A stretch of DNA of 64,000 bases from Blasia pusilla (taxonomy: Eukaryota; Marchantiophyta; Marchantiopsida; Blasiales). The position numbers and the translations under genes are program-made. This document shows, one piece after another, positions 37,272 to 49,627 of this stretch (the stretch's first letter is position 1; each line of letters begins with the position of its first letter). Location of the stretch: positions 28,830,001 through 28,894,000 of the forward strand of contig CM114274.1 of the NCBI GenBank assembly GCA_050084515.1. The letters are read 5' to 3'. Under the pieces are notes generated by a model. That model was not told the origin of the DNA, did no database searches, and saw only the letters and a list, made by a program, of their open reading frames with translations.

Positions 37272-38270
37272 AAGGTCTTACACCTTGCTTTACTTGTCTT
37301 TTTCCTCGCGAGTAACTTTGCCCTTTCTGGCATAAGGCTAGTCTCAAGACATATACTTGTCTCATCTAGTTTTCTTCTCTTGGTCGGTTCTATCATCCTT
37401 CCTAGTCTCGCGACCAGCTAGTCTAGATTCTAGATTCTAACTTTGGTGGGTCATTCCAAGATCTTTCTTCCTTAGACCCGTGATCATGACTTGCTTCCTA
37501 AATCTGTGCTAGCATAGACACCACAGCCCTAGACTTAACTATTTGAGACAAAATACCCCTTGGATGTAGAAATTTAAAAGAAATATGGTCGGTGGACATG
37601 TCCAGACTTGTCCGTCCATGTCTGTCCTATGGACGAACTTGTCCGTTTTTGTCAACCATGCCGCACAAGCAAGCCCAGCCCACCCTATCAATTGAGCTAT
37701 CTCAAAAGGTATTTTAATTCTTTCTATGTCTTGCACAAACTCTGTCATTAGAGAATAATGCCAAGTAGATGTGGCCTCTCAATCATTTTGTACTTGTACT
37801 TGAGGTGAATAAATCTCTTATTGTATTCACAACTATTACTGTGTCTGTTATTTTGTGACCACATCTCTTGTCATATTCACGACCACAACTACGTCTGTTA
37901 TTTATGACCACATCCTTCATTTTGCAACCATCGTAATGTCTAGATCGTATAACATGTGATGTTGGGTAAAGTCTTCACCTAGGCTCCGAGGTTTTTACAG
38001 TTTGAAAATACAACTTCTAAGGATTTTTTTTTCATGTTTGATATTAATGTTTTCATCCAAAACAAGATTTTTGAGAAAAGTCCTACTTCGATAATATTTC
38101 CACATGATTCCCTTGCCTTTTTTTTAAGTGTACTTATATTTAACACCAATTTTGACAAATATGGTGTTTTAGAAAACCCGGTTTTGTTCTAATATGATTA
38201 TTAGCACACTAGGACATAATGTAATGGGAGTAGAACTTAGGTTTTACCCTCTTTGTCAACCATATTGATG
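37272..38270. other. No gene; GGACATGTCC motif recurs
   Basis: There is no supported frame. Near 37,587-37,655 a segment with GGACATGTCC, CTTGTCCGTCCATG and GGACGAACTTGTCCG resembles, inverted, the segment at about 36,795-36,860, extending the motif family outside the 1 kb element. From 37,800 to 37,940 GACCACA and TATTCAC words recur imperfectly. Confidence 0.4.
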
Positions 38271-39240
38271 GCTTAGGGTTCAAGGTTTAGGACTTAGGGC
38301 CTAGGGTTTAAGGTTTAGGGTTTATTGCTTAGGTTCTAGGGTTAAGGTGTTTGGCTGAGGGTTTATGGTTTTTTACTTAGGGTTTAGGATTTTTGGCCTA
38401 GGGGCTAGGATATAGGGTTTTTGGCCTAGGGTCTAGGGTTTTTGGCATAGGGTATAGGGGTTTTGGCCTAGGGTTTAGGGTTTATTGCTTAGGTTCTAGG
38501 GTTTAGAGTGTTTGGCAATAGGGTTTAGGGTTTTTGGCCTAGGGGCTAGGGTATAGGGGTTTTGATCTAGGGTTTAGGGTTTATTGCTTAGGTCATAAGG
38601 TTTAGAGTGTTTGGCAATAGGGTTTAGGGTTTTTGTCTTAGGGGTTAGGGTTTAGGGTTTTTGGCTTAAGGTTAAGGGTTTATTACTCAGGTTCTAGGGT
38701 TTAGGGTGTTTGGTTTAGGGTTTAGGGTTTTTTGCTTAGGGTTTAGGGTTTGTGGTTTACGGGTTAGGGTATAGGGTTGTTGGCCTAGGGTTAAGGGTTT
38801 TTCGTTAAGGGGTTAGGGTTTAGGGGTTTTGTCTTAGGCTTTAGGGTTTTTGGCTTAGGGATTAGGGTTTAGAGTTTTTTGCCCAGGGTTTAGGGTCTAT
38901 TGCTTAGTGATTAGGGTTTCGGGTTTTTGCCTAGTGTTTAGGGTTTACTGATCAGGTTCTAGGGTTTAGGGTGTTTGGCTTAGGGTTTCGGGATTTTAGC
39001 TTAGGGGTTAAGGTCTAGGGTTTTTGGCCTAGTGTTTAGAGTTTTTGGCTTAGGGGTTTATAGCTTAGGGTTAAGGCTTTTGGCTTAGGATTTGTGGTTT
39101 ATGGCTTATGTTTTAGGGTTTAGGGTTTATTGTTTCGTGTCTAGGTTTCAAGAAAGGGTTGTAGAATTTTTTGGCTAGGGGTTTGTGTTTAGGTTGTAGG
39201 CTTTCGGCTCACTAATCCCTGAGGGCTTACGGCTTGAAGT
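38271..39240 (+). repeat. Degenerate telomere-like TTTAGGG block
   Basis: Nearly 1 kb of TTTAGGG, CTAGGG and TTAAGGG variants, with the G-rich strand forward throughout. They are interspersed with TTTTTGGC, GGTTTATTGCTTAGG and GTGTTTGGC words that recur at irregular intervals of about 60-200 bases. Perfect runs rarely exceed two TTTAGGG units. TTTAGGG is the usual plant telomere unit, so this is an old interstitial telomere-like or satellite block, not a chromosome end. Confidence 0.85.
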
Positions 39241-39698
39241 GGTTTAGGGCTAAAGATATTAAATGATCCGTTCAAGTTTGTGAACCAATAGATTTTTGGA
39301 GTTACTATGATATAGAGTGTAGTCTTATTTAGGGAAACCCAGTTTTCATCTAAAGTCCAAATGGATAAATTAAACTACATAATGCAAGTTGGAGCACAAT
39401 ACTAAACAATAAAATTTAAAATGGGAAGAACATGGAATCCGATTCCAATTGTGAAAGCTTCTACAAAACCATTTTATTCAATAATCTCAATGATATACCA
39501 TATGTCGAAATGTAAAGAATCTTTATAAAATCAAGTGATGACTCAATAACATTACATTAAATTGTAACACGGGCTTACAATAATTGTGTTGTTGTTACTA
39601 GTAGTCATCTCTATCTTCTAGTGCTAGGTTAGTGCCAAAAGTTATTTTAGACTTTATAAAATTAGCCACGTGAATGGGGATACTCACTAGTCCACCCT
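39241..39698. other. AT-rich spacer, no gene
   Basis: Nothing is seen beyond AT-rich sequence. It lies at the 3' side of the minus-strand transposase pseudogene and may contain one end of that element, but no terminal repeat could be paired. Confidence 0.3.
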
Positions 39699-42600
39699 CT
39701 ATTGCATGTGTAGAATAGTGAAAGATGTTATAATCGAGTCATGTGGACACAACATTGGTTTTTCACTACTATTCTTCTCCCATTTTTTTACATCCCAATT
39801 TTGATATCTCCTACTTGGGGCTATGTTTCCTCTTTCGAATGTATTCAAAGGCCACTAATACTGAATTCTGAAATTTGTATCTCCAAAAACTCCAACTAGA
39901 ACTTGTTCCATCCATATGGGATACTTGTTTCATTCGTGTCCTCGTCTAATTATGACAAAGTCTCCAACATTGAAATCTACCAATGCAACTTCTGTTTCCT
40001 TCATTGATAACATATCAACTCTAGGCTTGAATCTAGTGGGCCCACAATAGTGATCTCGATTTGGAGGAATTCCACTTCCAAAGACATAAGGAACTTGAGT
40101 GCTCTTTTTGGTTAGAGGCCAAAAATCTTCCAATGTCTCAGAGAACGATGAAGCGATATCATGGGCTATCAAACTAGTCCTATAATTGGTAGAAGAATCT
40201 TCATCTGCTACTATTTTGTGATTTAATCACAAGTTTTGAACCTTGTCCTCAAGGTTTCCATGAGGAAAAAATTGGTCCAATTCCTCGATTGTCTTCCTCC
40301 ACTACCGTGATAGTTGTTGGAACTCTACCTTTGTGCCTCCGGACGACTTGCTTCCCATCTTATCAAAGTAGTCAATGTATTGAGATACACCTTTCTTCAC
40401 ATTGGAAAATGCCTTCAAGGTTGTGGGCAGTTAGCGATTTGGATTCCCAATAGGGATAAGAGGATGTCCAGTAATTTCATGACGTAAAAACATGTCATAA
40501 CCATGCTCATTCGGCAATCACTCTTTATCGGAACCATACATCTTGTAATGCATGATGGGCATACCATCCGGAGATCAAGTAAATCAGAATCGACCTCGCT
40601 TCTGCAATCCATACCACTGATTTTTTGTCTTAGGCCCGATGAATCCTTTCAAGTACTCCTTTTAGTGGGGAATGTCTTGAAGAAATTATGGTGGTGGATT
40701 CGGTGAGGTGGAGTTAAAAAACTGTGTCGCAAGATCTTTCAAGATTTATGCATTATGTCACTGCAAAGTTCCCGAGAACTTGCTAAACATAGTATCAACA
40801 TCTTTGTGAGTGTATCCGGGGATGAGAAAAGCCAAGTGAATCTCTTTGAACACCTCCCTGTGAACAAGAAGGGACAAATACGTCATGACGTAAATATTTT
40901 TGTTATCTTTTCCAGAGTTGTCCATTTGTAGATTCAAAATCTCAGGAAGCTTCCTTGATCCCTCTTCAGCAGACTCCGTGAGCCTACAAGCTACACGGAG
41001 TAATCCATCAAGCTTTTTTCTCCCTTTAAAGAATCGACTGTGAATCGGAGTTAGGTCGAGCCCGTCCAATAATTCATGTATTTCACCACGGGGGTTTTCC
41101 AAACTTTGAAACAACTTTGGCAATGATCCAATTGTCCAATTAGATCCCTACTTGTAAACTCCTATGTCAAATTGAGCAATTGCACACAGTCCATACCCTT
41201 GAGTCAAGATACCTGCAATAAGAAATAGAGTGAGTAAAAGTTAATTCAACTTAATATTCAAGTACCTAAAGAAGATACCGTTTCTCCAAACTGGATACGT
41301 GCGAAAAGTATCACATGCATCCGTAAGTTCCATTAGGCAAGAAATGTAATACCCTATGAGAACTTCAGTTCCGATTAATGGATCAGGCATAGACCAATCT
41401 CTTTAGACTTAAGTTCCCATTTTTAATCCAGTTTTGGGTGTGGATTAAAAATGGGAACTTAAGTCTTATAATGTGATCAGGATCAAGATAGCCCTACAAA
41501 CTTGCTAAGTGTCATCCACACCCTAAACCATTTTCTAGTATAAAGGAGTGTTATTCTGCAATATTTACCTATACAAGTAACTAGAAACACTTGAGCCAAA
41601 GCCAAATCTTTGGTTTGTTACCACGCTCTTGGCAAACCTGTTTTGGAACTATCTATTTTGTCATGGATTAGGCAAAGATATGACTCGGGTGGCACGTATG
41701 CTAGAGATATGCGCACGTATATTGCTCGCCAAGTGTAATATAAACTCCTTTGAGACCTTTGCAGGTCATCATGTTCGATTGCCCATTCCTTAACAACAAC
41801 CTTCTCCTCATTTTTCGATGCAGTATTTCCCAGAGACTTCAACATTGCACATGTCGCACAGCGAGAAAAGTTATCACCTAATTTGTGAATAGCAACATTG
41901 GAGAAATATTATTTTTGATTTGACTGATAGTTAATTGTGAGACTCCCGCTAATCCCAATTTCCCTCCTTCCTTATTAACAACTTCTCGTATATACTTCCA
42001 AGAGAAAAATTGAGGCAACCGAATCAATTCCTCTCTTCTCCCGTCTGATATGGTTCTTTCCTTGTGGAGCATCCGATCTCCAGTCTCCTCAATTATCAGC
42101 TTGACCGTTTCCACCGGTTGCGCCGTCCTTTGGGTTATGCAATTTCTTCCCAGGTTCCCATGCCCCGTCCGCGTCTTGCCATCTGTGAAATTTCTTACTT
42201 CGTCCTCGAAGCTCATTCCAAGACCATGGATCTGTCGCCAACGTGGAAGGCACACCGTTCTACCTTCCAATTGCACGACCCTTCGTCCGTTAATAAAGTA
42301 AGATGAATAGACCATGGCGTTGAGTGATTCCCTTCTTTCTTGACAGGATTTGCTCCAATACTTCTCTTTGCTTGAACAAACAACATCTCTTGGTGTATAT
42401 TGGCAACATAATTTTTTGCAACAGTTTTTCGACGCCATTTGGGATATATCTTCCTTTGTTAGTTTTTTTTTTCATTTTGGTAGCTCTTGGTAGACATCGC
42501 TTTTTACACCGACAAGTGTACGTGTAAGCTCTCTTCCTCTTGCCTGTTATTGCTTCAACGGCCCCTTGAGACATAGTTGAACACTCCAAGTAGCATGTCC

Positions 42601-43446
42601 ACAAGCCTCGTCCATCTTTAACAATGCAGGATGCCGTAGGCCATATGACTAAGTTCCTTTCAAGGACCTTGTGGCGTGTAAGACAGCTCGTGATGTTGGT
42701 AATGAATATGCCAACATGGTGATCCCCTAGTCTTTGACCACAAACTTTGTTGTTTGGATTGACGTAGTGAACAATTCCCTCTCCGATATTTAGACATCCA
42801 TTGTTCTCTGTAAGTTGCACCGATAAAAGGACTGATTCCATACGACCAATCATGGGAGCCGCAACTTGTACGTCGGTGGAGGTATTGCAGGTTGAGTGCT
42901 TCCTCTTCCTAATATCCATGGTATCATTGTATTTTTCTGTAATAAGATATCTGGGATATTTTGCAAACATTCCCAACATATCTTGTAGCCTTCTTCCATC
43001 CGGGATGGGTAGCTGGTTGGTTGCCGTTGGTCATCAAAGAAGGACATAGGTTGGATCTCATGTGAATCAAAGCTTTTGGCAACACGCCCAGAACCAATAA
43101 GAAGCTCTGATCCCTTCGAATCTTTTAAGAAAAAATTCTTTGAATAGTGTGTGGGGAAATGAGGCTCTCCTTCCACATCCTCATGTCCACCACATGTATT
43201 AGTTGTTGTAACTCCATTATGAGGCCATGTGATGATGAATGCTCCAATGAAATCGGACAGAGGTTCTCCATTGTAAGTGCTTGTTGAACTTCCGAAGACT
43301 TCCTCGAGAGACATGTACAAGGAGTCCTTACCAAGTGGCATGTTGTGGACTATTCTCTCGGAATTGGTGTCCACGATTCTAGCTCTTCCAACAGAGATGG
43401 ATGATCCATCCCGTTCATACACTACATCACCGATGCAGAATTCCAT
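39699..43446 (-). pseudogene. Broken DUF7869-type DDE transposase gene
   Basis: Read on the minus strand. From 43446, FCIGDVVYERDG then MPLGKDSLYMSLEE and FIITWPHNGV look DUF8039-like. A second, similar module (NIGEGIVHYVNPNNKVCGQ, LGDHHVGIFI, WPTASCI) follows at about 42,820-42,620. Next, 42438-41878 encodes a CCKKLCC cluster, SYFINGRRV and WRQIHGLG. Then come LCLIHDKIDSSKTGLP (about 41,660), GILTQGYGLCAIAQFD (about 41,200, after a TTATTGCAG acceptor), LNLQMDNSGKDNKN and FLIPGYTHKDVDTMFSKFS (40,950-40,770, the DUF7869 core with its Asp and His-Asp), and a tail to 39699. Frame changes near 42,900, 42,450 and 39,930 and several stops (for example at 41,146) kill it. Family placement is from memory of land-plant proteins; whether the DUF8039-like part belongs to the same gene is inferred. 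Confidence 0.65.
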
Positions 43447-43599
43447 TACATCAATCTAAAATCTGCACCATAACATCGAAGTGGCAATTATTTGTTAGCC
43501 ATACACCAAATGGAAAGTGGCAGGGAACTATAATCATCTTATTGCATAAGGCAAATTGGACCTTAAGATCCATTTGGGAAGAGTGGCAAGCTGTAGGGT

Positions 43600-44300
43600 G
43601 TGTCCGATTGGAACTCTGGTTCCGAATGTGGAGATGTGCCATCCACATAATAAAGTCTGCAGAAAGTTCAACATAACATGCTTTGCGCCTACATTCTCTC
43701 ACCGTGATTGGGAACTGTAGTTCCGAATGAACTTCCAATGGATGTTGAGATCCCATTCAAAAGAACATCGGGCGCCTCTATACGAGATGGGAATGGACAA
43801 CTTCCAACGATATTGGAAGGTTCCGCTAGCAAGCACGCGGAGGGCCGAATGTCCTAGATTTGGATCTTAAGATCCAATCAAAGGGTCACTAGACCTTGGG
43901 TGAATTGGACCTTAAGATCCAATCGGAATGAGGAAGGGTGGATCTTAAGGTCCACTCTTAAGCAAGGAAAAGCGTCAGCCTCTAGCGTAGTTCTCTAACT
44001 GGGACTATAGTTCCAAATGTTCCTAGTAAATAGAGGAGAGAGTTTTTGAGCCCGAAGGCCAAAATTCTCTCACTTGGAGGTTATTGGGATCTATAGTTCC
44101 AAATGACCTTCCAACGAGCCGAATGTCCTTAATTCGGATCTTAAGATCCGATCGAAGGGTCACTGGACTGTGGGTGAATTGGACCTTACGATCCATTCAA
44201 GATGAGGAAGGGAAAGTCTGATTGGAACTTTGGTGATCTTCTAATGGATCTTAAGATCCCATTTGAAAGAATATTGGGTGCCTTTTCACGTAAGTCGGAG
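43600..44300. repeat. Palindrome-rich flank of the DUF7869-type element
   Basis: The palindrome GGATCTTAAGATCC occurs near 43862 and 44132, each inside a unit of about 90 bases containing TGTCCT.A.TT, AAGGGTCACT, GGGTGAATTGGACCTTA and GATGAGGAAGG or a close form. The two units are about 275 bases apart. GGAACT.TAGTTCC-type palindromes alternate with them (about 43616, 43709, 43998, 44088). No frame is supported. Position suggests subterminal repeats of the neighbouring transposon. Confidence 0.6.
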
Positions 44301-44859
44301 ATGGACAACTCGCCATCCGTCTGGAAAACTCTCAACTGACTTTCTAAGATGGATGTCACCTGACACATTTGGATCTATAGTATCAATCGAACAAATACCC
44401 TTGGTATTTTTCTGGTATTATGGTCACCTCTATAGATCTATTCCAAAAATAGTACTGGAAATTACAAATTGTCGAGTTTGGGTCACACTTACAGGATTAT
44501 TTGAAGGTGATTCGACTCTGTATCAGAGCAATCTGCTTATCAAGCGAACAATGATAAAGCAAGATTTGAAGTTACAAATTGATTTTTTGGACAGCGGAGG
44601 CCCTCGTTATTTTACCAATGTGTGTGGGTAGAGACCCTAAGTGGAATGGATTATGAAAGGACAGATGGCCCAAAAGAGGAAAAAATTGAGGACTTATGTG
44701 TAGAGCCCGTCTAGAGGTTCAATTCATAAGCTTACAATATGTCGAGGCCTGACGTCTCTAGACTATGGTTATCATGTGGTAAAGCGCCCTTATGGATTAA
44801 AGAGAACCGTTGGGAAGGGACAGAGGACGTTAGGAGATTGGGCTCACGAGGTTGGGTTG

Positions 44860-44931
44860 GAATCCTATATAATCCTTGCTCATTCCATTAGAAAACCATA
44901 CTAATGGAATGAGCGAGGATTATATAGATTC
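44860..44931. repeat. Hairpin, 30-base arms
   Basis: Arms 44860-44890 and 44902-44931 are reverse complements with one mismatch and one extra base, around an 11-base loop; each contains CTCATTCCATTA or its complement. It could be a short foldback element or fused transposon ends. Confidence 0.85.
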
Positions 44932-45050
44932 AATTGAATTCAGTTTGAGGTGATCGATCCGTGCCCTTTCGTTAATCTCAGCCATAACTGATTAAGGAGT
45001 GGCTCGGATGATTTTGACATGTGCGGTTTTGATCTAATGCACGATATCTT

Positions 45051-45076
45051 CTCTTGACACGGTGTCGTGTCAAGAG
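45051..45076. repeat. Perfect hairpin, 11-base arms
   Basis: CTCTTGACACG and its exact reverse complement flank a GTGT loop. No T run follows, so there is no reason to call it a terminator; it is one of several foldbacks between 44.8 and 45.1 kb. Confidence 0.85.
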
Positions 45077-46955
45077 CCTTTCTTTGAGTAAGGACGGACC
45101 TTCTACCTGCATCAGACGTGGTTGATGCAAGTTGAACTCTATAAGAATTTCTCCTTTTTTAGTACAGAATTATTATGTAAACTCTCCATTCTCACGACAA
45201 GAATCACGAATGGTAGTGCCAAGGCGATCACTTCTTCATAACATGGAACCCCAAATTCCTAATTATGAAATCCTTATTAACTACTTTACGTTTGTACATA
45301 AAGGAAATAGCATAACTAGTATTAAACCCTACTCGAGTAGGCCTATTGACGTCCATGAATAGTTATATAAGGAAATACAAAGTGCAATCCCATATCCTTC
45401 CGTACGTGACTATAGGAAGAATCCCCGGAGTTAGCGATTGCATGACTTGGTTCATGAACGCGTCCCCAAAGTGATAAACTAGATAATGAGTGAACGAGTG
45501 CCTATCTACAAAGAGAATCTTGACGTGGTACGGGTTAAGGAAAGGAAAATCCGACACAACTCGTGCTCCACCCCTATCCATACTTGACAAACGTCCTCTA
45601 CTCTCCTCTAGAATGGGATTCCGCAAAGTTGCTCTCCCAAGAGGGGTAATCCATTCTCATTGGGAAAATAACAAGCCAAACCATCCTCTATTTCTAGTAT
45701 GATTAAACTCATTTAAGGTGACAAGTCTCTCATTTTCACACATACCATACTCTAGAAACTTCTCGAAGAATAGACCACGATCAAGTTACTCTCCCAAGAG
45801 GAGTGATCAATTCTCATTGGAAGAGCAAGCAATCCCAAAGCCATATACTCAAGAGTGACACGAGAGACTCAAGTTGTGAAGTATAAGGTGATGAACCCTT
45901 GAAGGTCCCTCCTCTTTATATACTCACAAGGGATCCACAAGAGTACTAAATAGGGTTAATCTTATCTTGTACAACATGGCTTCCTCTCAAGGTTTAGCCC
46001 ATCATATTTTGATACAAGTAGATTACATCTTATCTCTTCCAAAATATCCTCTTTTACTCCCTTCATATCTTCCAAATTACCCCACCTACCGTATCCACCA
46101 ACCAAGACCAATCCCACCATTTTACTTTTCTAATCCCATCTTTTATTTGTTATCTCTTTTCCTAAAGTTGGGCCCGCGCAAATGAGTTCTTACATAGGTT
46201 TGAATATGAGAATTTCATTTTTCTAGGCTAATTTACTTAATACTAATAAAACTCTCTCTAACACTTAATGATAGAGGATTTTACATAGAAGATGATTTTA
46301 CTATACGACAACGGATCTTGAACCTGTGACGTCCAAATTTGAATTTTGAAATAGATAAAGCATTAGGTTAAGTAACGTAGGTGTGCTGACATGGATCTAA
46401 TCTAGACCGCTAGTCGAACATCGAGTCTGTCATGAATGACAAGTATAAGTAGCAACGTTTTCCCATATCATTTTTTTTGCTATCAATCTCTCTACACCGG
46501 AGGTGCAAAGCGCTTGCTCTGCAAGTGAGGGAAGAATGTGAGCGCCTGATTGTTGATCTTTTGTAGGTCGACGCGGAAATGCAATTCTGAGGTTCTTTTT
46601 TCTTCTCATTCTGATGTCAATTGCGATATGATAGAAAAAGCCTCTCGGGGGGTTTCAAATATTATGACTTTCAAGCCTAAAGGAAGATCGCTTGTCAAGG
46701 TTCAAGGTAGAGAAGGACGTCTTTGCCATGCTTTTTTCAATGTGTATTTGGCGCGCCAAATATCTTGGCATTGTATCTTGATATTTGTAAAGGAAATACA
46801 AGGAGGTTCTAATATTCCTATTCCTCAAGTCATATAACTGATTTGAAAATCCAATGCACTTGGCATTTGAAGCGCACATCCAAACTAGTATCATGCCCAT
46901 CCAAATAGCTCCTTAGAGGTCTCACAAGGTTCATTTTGGATTCCATTTCCCAATA
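45077..46955. other. No recognisable gene; one direct repeat
   Basis: Frames up to about 95 codons have no motif. CTCTCCCAAGAGG.GT.ATC with CATTCTCATTGG-like sequence behind it occurs at about 45631-45665 and again at about 45786-45820 (155 bases apart). The rest shows nothing that could be supported. Confidence 0.4.
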
Positions 46956-46959
46956 GTAA

Positions 46960-49420
46960 GGCGTAGTTTCTCGTTCTCATTTCTAGCACTGGAGGGAAAA
47001 GTTCGAGCGATTTGATTTAGAAACTTCAATTCCATATGCCCTCGTTTAGGGCTCCCTTATCGTTTCTGGAACTCGAACGATAGTTCCGATTGATCCTCCT
47101 TCTCATTTCAAGAACTGGATCTCTAGTTCCAATAACGAGGAATCCGATAAGGAGGCCCGCGATCTCATTTAGGAACTATAATTTTGAAAGAAGCCGTTTG
47201 GGCTCAGTGTCATGTCTGGAACCGGAACATGAGTTCCAATTCATCCTCTTTCTCATTTCGAGAACTGGAACTAGAGTTTTGATGGTGAGGTAGTAAAGAA
47301 AGAGGCTGAAGATTTGATCTCGGAACTAGAGTTTGGAAAGCCCTAGTTTAGGTAGGGAATCCCGTCTCTACACCCGGAACTTCAATTCCAATTGATCCTC
47401 CTTCTTACTTCAAAAGTGAAGAAATAAGGAAAGAGGCCGGCGATTTGATTTGGGAACTACAGTTCCAACAACCCTTGTTGAGGTAGGGACTCCCATCTCT
47501 AGAACTAGAACCTCAGTTTCAAATGATCCTCCTTCTCATTTCAAGAATTGGAACTAGAGTTTCGATGGTGAGGTTGTAAAGAAAGAGGCCGGAGATTTGA
47601 TTTGGGAAGTACAGTCCCGAAAGCATGATTTTTGATTGCTCTTCCTTCTAATTTCGAGAACTGGATGTAGAGTTTCGATCGTGAGCAAGCCGGGAAGGAG
47701 GACGGGAACTCATTTGGGAACTTCAAAGATGGACTCTCGTCTATGGAACTGGAACCTGACTCCTTCTCATTTCGAGAAGTGAATCTCTAGATTCGATGGT
47801 GTGGAAGTTGAGAAGGAGGCCCGCAATATCAACTTGTGAAGTACAGCCCCGAACGCGCCCGTTTAGGCTCAATTGTCATGTCAAGAACCGTAACCCGAGT
47901 TCTGATTGATCGTGCTTCTTATTTCAAGAATGGGATCTCTAGTGCCCATAGTAAGGAATCCAATAAGGAGGCCTACGATCTCATTTGGGAACTACATTTT
48001 TTAAAGCAGCCATTCGGACTTAGTTGTCGAGGCTCAAACCGGATCTTGAGTTTTGATTCATCCTCCTTCTTGTTTCGAGAAGTAGATCTAGAGTTCCGAT
48101 GGTAAGGTAGCAAGGGAAGAGGCTGGAGATTTCATTTGGGAACTACAGTTCCAAAAGCAACGATTTGGGCTCAGTTGTCCTCACTGGAACCGGAACCTAA
48201 GTTCCAATTGATCCTCCTTCTCATTTCGAGAACTGGAACTAGAGTTCCGGTAGTGAGGTAGTAAGGAAAGCGACTGACGATTTGATTTGGGAACTATAGT
48301 TCCAAAAGCCCTTGTTTAGGTTGGTCCTCCCATCTCTGGAACCAGAACCTGAGTCCCAATTGATCATCCTTATGATTTCGAGAACTAGATGATTCTATAG
48401 TTTCGATGGTGAGGTAGGAAGGAAAGAGGCTGACGATTTGATTTGGGAATTATCGATACCGAAAGACCTCGTTCAGTGATGGACTCTCGTCTATGGAACC
48501 AAAACCTGAGTTTCGATTGATCCTTTATCAAGTTTCAAGAACTTAATATAGAGTTTTGATGGTGAGGATGCCGGGAAGGAGGACGGCGAACTCATTTGGG
48601 AACTAGAGTTCCGAAAGCACACATTTGTGCTCAGTTGTTGTTAGAAGAACCGGAACCTGAATTCTGATTCATCCTCGTTCTTATTTTCAGAACGGGATCT
48701 CTACCTCCGATAGTGAGGAATTTGATAAGGAGGGCCACGATCTCATTTGAGAACTGGATCTCTAGTTCCGAAAGTAGCCATTCCAACTCAATTGTCGATT
48801 TTGAAAGCAAAACCTGAGTTGCAATTCATCATCCTTCTCATTTTGAGAACTTGAACTAGAGTTTTGATGGTAAGGTAGTAAAGAAAGAGGCCGACGATTT
48901 GATCTAGGAAGTAGAGTTTCGAAAGCCCTAGTATAGGTAAGGACTCTCGTCTCTCGAACCGGAACCTGTGTTCCGATTGATCCTCCTTCTCATTTCGAGA
49001 ACTGGAACTAGAGTTCCAATGGTGAGGTAGTAAGGAAAGAGGCCGATGACTTGATTTGGGAATTACAATTCCGAAAGCCCTTGTTTAGGTAGGGACTCCC
49101 GCATCTGGAACCGAAACTTGTGTTCTGATTGATCCTACTTCTCATTTCGAGAAGAGGATCTCTAGTGCCGATATTGAGGAATCCGATAAGGAGGTGGGAG
49201 ATTGGATTTTGGAACTACAATTCCGAACCCAACCGTTCGAGCTCAATTTTCATGTCTGGAATCGGAACCTGAGTTTCGATTGATCCTCCTTCTCTTTTGA
49301 AGAACTAGATCTATAGTTCCCATTGTGAGGTAGCAAGCATAGAGGCAAGCGATTGGATTGGGGACTCTAGTTTTGAAAGCACTAGTTTAGATATTCGTTC
49401 ATTTCTGGATTCAAAGCTAT
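46960..49420. repeat. About 16-copy tandem array, unit about 150 bases
   Basis: A TCCTCCTTCTCATTTCGAGA-like segment recurs near 47091, 47242, 47392, 47525, 47640, 47760, 47907, 48059, 48210, 48361, 48519, 48669, 48828, 48980, 49131 and 49281. Most intervals are 147-159 bases; three are 115-133. Each unit carries a GGAACCTGAGTTCC-like word before it and GGAACTAGAGTTCC-like palindromes after it, then GATGGTGAGGTAG and GATTTGATTTGGGAACTA. No coding frame persists through copies. It is a satellite-like array with dyad symmetry in every unit. Confidence 0.9.
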
Positions 49421-49627
49421 CAAACTGAGCATAGATCCATACTTCTGGTGCAATTGAATGTATGGATTTTATTGTAGGGCAGGAGATATCATGTAGAGCT
49501 GGATTCCTGAGTGCCCTTCGTGAAGGTATATCGGTCCCTCTGTCATTTCTAGAAGTGTTGTGCATGTCAGTATTTAGGTTTTAGGGTTTGCAACTACACT
49601 TCCGACTCACACCCTACATGCAGAGTT

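Noticed and set aside
36148-37421. Overlapping frames of up to 237 codons on both strands
   Set aside because: They are caused by the GC-rich repeat family. All frames are open at once and the translations are Arg/Pro/Ala/Cys low-complexity sequence.
38271-39240. True chromosome end
   Set aside because: The TTTAGGG units are degenerate, rarely in runs above two, and are followed by more than 20 kb of ordinary transposon DNA.
45363-45626. 87-codon minus-strand frame
   Set aside because: It looks somewhat protein-like but is isolated, without a motif, and overlaps a forward frame; not enough to call a gene.
46960-49420. CRISPR-like array
   Set aside because: Units are diverged 150-base tandem repeats without constant repeats and unique spacers, in plant nuclear DNA.
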